Assembly: GCA_019747875.1 (NCBI GenBank)
Contig: JAIEQI010000048.1
Location: forward strand, 1-64,000
Direction: 5' to 3'
Source of the DNA: Candidatus Obscuribacterales bacterium
Lineage (GTDB): Bacteria; Cyanobacteriota; Vampirovibrionia; Obscuribacterales; Obscuribacteraceae
Length of the DNA stretch: 64,000 nt
The position numbers and the translations under genes were made by a program. Positions within the stretch are counted from its first letter, which is position 1, and the number at the start of each line of letters is the position of its first letter. This document shows positions 61,099-64,000 of this stretch, one piece after another. The notes beneath the pieces were generated by a model, which saw only the letters and a program-made list of their open reading frames with translations, searched no databases and was not told where the DNA came from.

Positions 61099-62199
61099 TT
61101 AACAGCCTTTGTCGATCACCTTTCTGTGCGGCTTGCCTTCCGTTTGCTCATTCATTTCTTTTAGAGCGGGCCAGTACTTACTCTCCTGAAGGCGTTTTTT
61201 AAGATCGTTTAGAAAATCTGATTTAGATTTCCATTCTGTGGTTGTGGTTTTCATATTTGCAGGAAATGACATTAGTAGAAGTTTTCGCGCAGAGCCCTCA
61301 TTTCCAGTGTAAATGCAATCCAACATGTCAGCTGCTAAGGTGCTGGCGGCTCGATCAGTGAGGTTTGAACCTGCCTTTGCATCTTCGATCTCCTGTTTGA
61401 TTTTTGATGCTTCCTTTTCTAGCCATTCTTTTGACGGTGGCGGCGCTTTCATTAAGTCAGTCGCGACGACCAGTTTGTTGTTCTTTATTCTTTGTATAAC
61501 TCTAGGTTTTGCGGCGCCTGCATAGCCGAAATGCCAATCATTAAAAGTAGAGTCTGCGCCAAGAATTTCAAAGGTTCCGTCTCCGTCAACATCCTTGAAA
61601 AAGATCGGGTTGTCTTCACCCTCTATCGTTAGTAATTTCTTGAATGTGGGGCCCAATGAATAGATAGTCGCTTTGTAACCATAATGACCACCGGGCTGAT
61701 ATCCTACGATTAAGTCCGGTATGCCGTCACCGGTAACGTCGGTTCCAGGAGCAAGGCGCGCGGGAGTCGGTAGAGGCGGCTTGTCTCCATCCCATACATA
61801 GACACCGAATACGGTTTCGCTCCAATTGAACGGATCTAATTTGCTGCTGCCATCGGCTGCGATTAAGTCGGTTCTCTTTTTCCGTTTCGTGGTGGCATAA
61901 GGCAAACAAATTCCATATTTTTGATCATATCCAGTTTGCAAACACTTATCGCTATCAAGAACCTTGCCGTTTTTCGTGATTTGGTAGGAACGGACGTGGT
62001 AACTTTTTGCCAATCCCGGAACAAATTTATAGGACCCAATGGTCAACGGCTTTTTGAAATCGGTCAAGAAGGAGTCTTCGTACTTGTATATTTTGGCTTT
62101 TGATTTTGTGGGGCTAGTCGTTTGATTTGAGGCTGCCAAGCTTGGTGCTTGTGCGAGCAATGCTATCAACGATATAAAGAGGTAAGACTGGGCTTTCAT
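61099..62199 (-). CDS. Exported protein with FG-GAP-like calcium motifs
   Basis: 366 aa. Signal peptide (1-about 23, ALLAQAPSLAA). Two Asp-rich loops, DVTGDGIPDLIVG and DVDGDGTFEILGA, are of the D-x-[DN]-x-D type found in FG-GAP/VCBS beta-propeller blades and in calcium-binding proteins. The C-terminal 110 residues are charged and helical. The AGGA ribosome site is 9 nt upstream of the ATG. It ends in a Cys (DKGC). Probably periplasmic; ligand unknown. Confidence 0.75.
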   Translation of the reverse strand: MKAQSYLFISLIALLAQAPSLAASNQTTSPTKSKAKIYKYEDSFLTDFKKPLTIGSYKFVPGLAKSYHVRSYQITKNGKVLDSDKCLQTGYDQKYGICLPYATTKRKKRTDLIAADGSSKLDPFNWSETVFGVYVWDGDKPPLPTPARLAPGTDVTGDGIPDLIVGYQPGGHYGYKATIYSLGPTFKKLLTIEGEDNPIFFKDVDGDGTFEILGADSTFNDWHFGYAGAAKPRVIQRIKNNKLVVATDLMKAPPPSKEWLEKEASKIKQEIEDAKAGSNLTDRAASTLAADMLDCIYTGNEGSARKLLLMSFPANMKTTTTEWKSKSDFLNDLKKRLQESKYWPALKEMNEQTEGKPHRKVIDKGC

Positions 62200-62432
62200 T
62201 TGGCCGATTCCTATTTGTCAGAGGGTTCCGATTCTATTCTATGGTTGAAAGGAAAAGCGAACTTTTGGCATTGGTTAGAGAGAAGTTAATTCGTGGATCT
62301 GCTTAGAATCGATCCGGTCCCGGTTGCTAAAATAGGCGAAACTACGCTAGGGGTGAGAGTGGCGATAGCCTTTGTTACTCCAGAGCATTTCAAATTCAGA
62401 ATGCACTGCAACAAGGCTCGGACCTCAAAGAC

Positions 62433-63155
62433 ATGATAACCAACACAGAGTTCGGAACAAATATTGAAGAAATTGCCGAGGGTATTTACCGGATTAATAC
62501 GCCGATGCCACCGCATGTAATACCGGGCGGTTTTTCGTTCAACCAATATTTAATTGTTGATGACGAATCCGTTTTGTTTCACACGGGCCCGCGACGGATG
62601 TTTGGTCTGGTGCGCGAAGCTATCGAAACTGTTATGCCGGTTTCCGATTTGCGTTTCATTGGACTATCTCATGTCGAGTCTGATGAGTGCGGTTCGCTGA
62701 ATGAGTTTCTTAGTGTGGCGCCAACAGCACAGCCGTTGTGCGGGAGAATCGCCGCTATGACTTCAATCAATGATATGGCGGATCGCATGCCGCGCGTCCT
62801 TTCTGACGATGAGCTTTTACCGATCGGTAAACATACGTTGCGCTGGTTCGACACTCCGCATTTGCCGCATGGCTGGGAATGCGGTTACTTGTTTGAAGTA
62901 AGGACAAATACGCTTCTTTGCGGTGATCTCTTTACGCAGCCAGGTGCTGGTGAAAAAGCTCTGGTTGAATCTGACATTCTAGAACCAAGTGAAGCATTCC
63001 GCAAAAATATGGACTACTTTTCGCATTCGCGTAATGCGGCTGATTTGGTTCGACGGCTTGCAGAGACCAAACCAAAGAACCTGGCCTGCATGCATGGAAG
63101 TGCCTGGAGTGGCGATGGCGAAACCTTACTTCTCCGCTTGGCGACGTACCTGTAA
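62433..63155 (+). CDS. ODP-type (FprA-like) metallo-beta-lactamase-fold protein
   Basis: 240 aa. The diiron-binding pattern H-x-E-x-D is seen at 80-84 (SHVESDE). His146, an 18-residue gap, Asp165 (LLCGDLF) and His221 (CMHGSAW) complete it. This spacing fits the ODP (oxygen-binding diiron protein) branch of the beta-lactamase fold, as in FprA/ROO flavodiiron proteins, but there is no flavodoxin domain. It could bind or reduce O2 or NO, or sense oxygen. The residue after H-x-E-x-D is Glu where FprA has His. Weak ribosome site. It precedes a VOC protein by 40 bp, probably in one operon. Confidence 0.8.
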   Translation: MITNTEFGTNIEEIAEGIYRINTPMPPHVIPGGFSFNQYLIVDDESVLFHTGPRRMFGLVREAIETVMPVSDLRFIGLSHVESDECGSLNEFLSVAPTAQPLCGRIAAMTSINDMADRMPRVLSDDELLPIGKHTLRWFDTPHLPHGWECGYLFEVRTNTLLCGDLFTQPGAGEKALVESDILEPSEAFRKNMDYFSHSRNAADLVRRLAETKPKNLACMHGSAWSGDGETLLLRLATYL

Positions 63156-63195
63156 GTTCAGGCTATACTATGAGTGTTCCGGAGAGGTTGCAGGA

Positions 63196-63585
63196 ATGTC
63201 AAAGGTTAGCAGGTTCGAAGTTTTTGTCGATAATCCAGAGAGGGCAATGAACTTCTATGGGGCCGTATTCGGCTGGAAGTTCGAAAAATGGACGGGATTG
63301 AACGATTATTGGATGATTATGGCTGGTCCGCAAAACGAATTTGGCATCAACGGCGGATTGTCGCGTCGACCAAAAGCCGGTGCTCCAGCCGAAGGTCCGA
63401 CTAATGCCTATCTCTGCACAATCAATGTGCAGAATTTGGACCATACGATGAATCTGATTCTTTCCAACGGCGGTTCGGTGTTGAAAGAAAGAACGGCGAT
63501 TCGAGGGATCGGATGGATGGCTTACTTTTATGATAGTGAAGGCAACACCTTTGGAATCATGCAGAACGACAACGCCGCCAGTTAG
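63196..63585 (+). CDS. VOC family (glyoxalase/bleomycin-resistance-like) protein
   Basis: 129 aa from the ATG at 63196, which has GGAGAGG 8 nt upstream; the frame is open from 62989, but that would lie inside the preceding gene. Two beta-alpha-beta-beta-beta units: VSRFEVFVDNPERAMNFYGA to NDYWMIM, and YLCTINVQNLDHTMNLILSN to WMAYFYDSEGNTFGIMQ. The D-x-E-G-N-x-F-G-I closing is typical of the family. Metal ligands are not all recognisable. Substrate unknown. Confidence 0.85.
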   Translation: MSKVSRFEVFVDNPERAMNFYGAVFGWKFEKWTGLNDYWMIMAGPQNEFGINGGLSRRPKAGAPAEGPTNAYLCTINVQNLDHTMNLILSNGGSVLKERTAIRGIGWMAYFYDSEGNTFGIMQNDNAAS

Positions 63586-63593
63586 TTGGAGTT

Positions 63594-64000
63594 CTATCTA
63601 ATACGGGCGATTGCCAGGTTGCGATAAAGATGCTCGAAAGTGGAGACCTCCATCTTTACTAAGCCGCCACCAATATTGGTGACACCGTATGACTCTTGCC
63701 CAGGCGCTGGAAGATTTGGCCAGTGTTCGCGTTCCTTGGAGTGTCCATTGTGTCCCCATGGATTGCGCAGAATCACTGACTGATCTTGGGGGTTATATTG
63801 AATCACGGAGAATCCATGGTTCGGTATTACATATTGCCGCTCGCGATTTTCTGCTTGTTCGCTTGTAGCCACCATGACGTGCGCACCGTCTGATCCGTGT
63901 TCGAGGAAATTCAACACGTCTTCCTTACTGCAGTTGTTGAAGTTGAGAAAAGCAGTTTTTGATCCGGTAACCAGTCTTAGCCCTCGTGTGATTGCTGGAA
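63594..64000 (-). CDS. Calpain-like cysteine protease, C-terminal part (runs off window)
   Basis: The frame is open to the window edge, so the start and the catalytic Cys lie beyond 64000; 134 codons are visible. The sequence includes GLRLVTG, then YVIPNHGFSVIQYNPQDQSV and ILRNPWG. His in NHGFSV and Asn in RNPWG are the His and Asn of the calpain (family C2) catalytic triad. The tail after it is short and ends LAIARIR. Bacterial calpain-like proteins are rare and usually of unknown role. Tail-to-tail with the VOC gene, 8 bp apart. Confidence 0.7.
   Translation of the reverse strand, partial: PAITRGLRLVTGSKTAFLNFNNCSKEDVLNFLEHGSDGAHVMVATSEQAENRERQYVIPNHGFSVIQYNPQDQSVILRNPWGHNGHSKEREHWPNLPAPGQESYGVTNIGGGLVKMEVSTFEHLYRNLAIARIR

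Overview
The window is bacterial chromosome of moderate G+C, with genes on both strands, mostly Shine-Dalgarno-led, one tRNA, no rRNA, no phage and no CRISPR array. The mix points to a Gram-negative-type lineage outside the well-studied groups: eukaryotic-like Ser/Thr kinases fused to membrane anchors and sensor-like tails, large GT-C-type membrane proteins, DsbD and thioredoxin redox proteins, a TonB-like protein, and many large lineage-specific proteins without known domains. A Vampirovibrionia/Melainabacteria (Obscuribacterales-like) origin would fit, but this is inference from gene style and not from a marker gene.

Layout. 0-7 kb: membrane and exported hypotheticals, tRNA-Lys with its terminator, a GSA-type PLP aminotransferase, and a protein built from Glu-Gly-Gly repeats. 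7.5-14 kb: a reductive pyrimidine-degradation cluster (class III aminotransferase, beta-ureidopropionase, PreT, PreA) followed by a DUF4241-like protein. Dihydropyrimidinase, the middle step, is not in the window. Stem-loops sit in three of the gaps of this cluster. 14.6 kb: an ECF sigma factor behind an AT-rich region with four related palindromes. 15.4-25.4 kb: the most unusual part, a two-gene cassette (A, about 670-690 aa; B, about 920-940 aa) present twice in tandem on the minus strand, each copy preceded by nearly the same 19-bp palindromic motif. 26-28.3 kb: two further lineage-specific genes sharing TGTCAC direct repeats in their leaders.

28.4-38.5 kb: DUF1963 protein, PyrD with a cysteine at the catalytic-base position, an AI-2E-type transporter overlapping a GT-C membrane protein, a Yip1-like protein, and a SulP-STAS transporter fused to a divergent beta-carbonic-anhydrase domain. 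39-45.7 kb: two Ser/Thr kinases behind a second GT-C paralogue, likely one minus-strand operon. 45.9-47.9 kb: family 1 glycosidase whose stop codon lies in a nest of REP/MITE-like repeats; another copy lies at 59.7 kb.

48-64 kb: DsbD, GNAT acetyltransferase, divergent cupin/TetR pair with an operator inside the promoter spacer, a TonB-like protein, a Fic protein with palindromic operators reaching its start codon, a TPR protein, DUF1877 and DUF2252 proteins (the latter with an added HExxH motif), a periplasmic thioredoxin, an FG-GAP-like exported protein, an ODP-type metallo-hydrolase, a VOC protein, and the C-terminal part of a calpain-like protease running off the right end.

Functionally the window combines nucleobase salvage/catabolism (PreTA, beta-ureidopropionase, PyrD), envelope and redox functions (DsbD, thioredoxin, TonB-like, SulP-CA, GT-C, kinases) and a set of large proteins of unknown role. 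The duplicated A-B cassette is the best candidate for an undescribed system.
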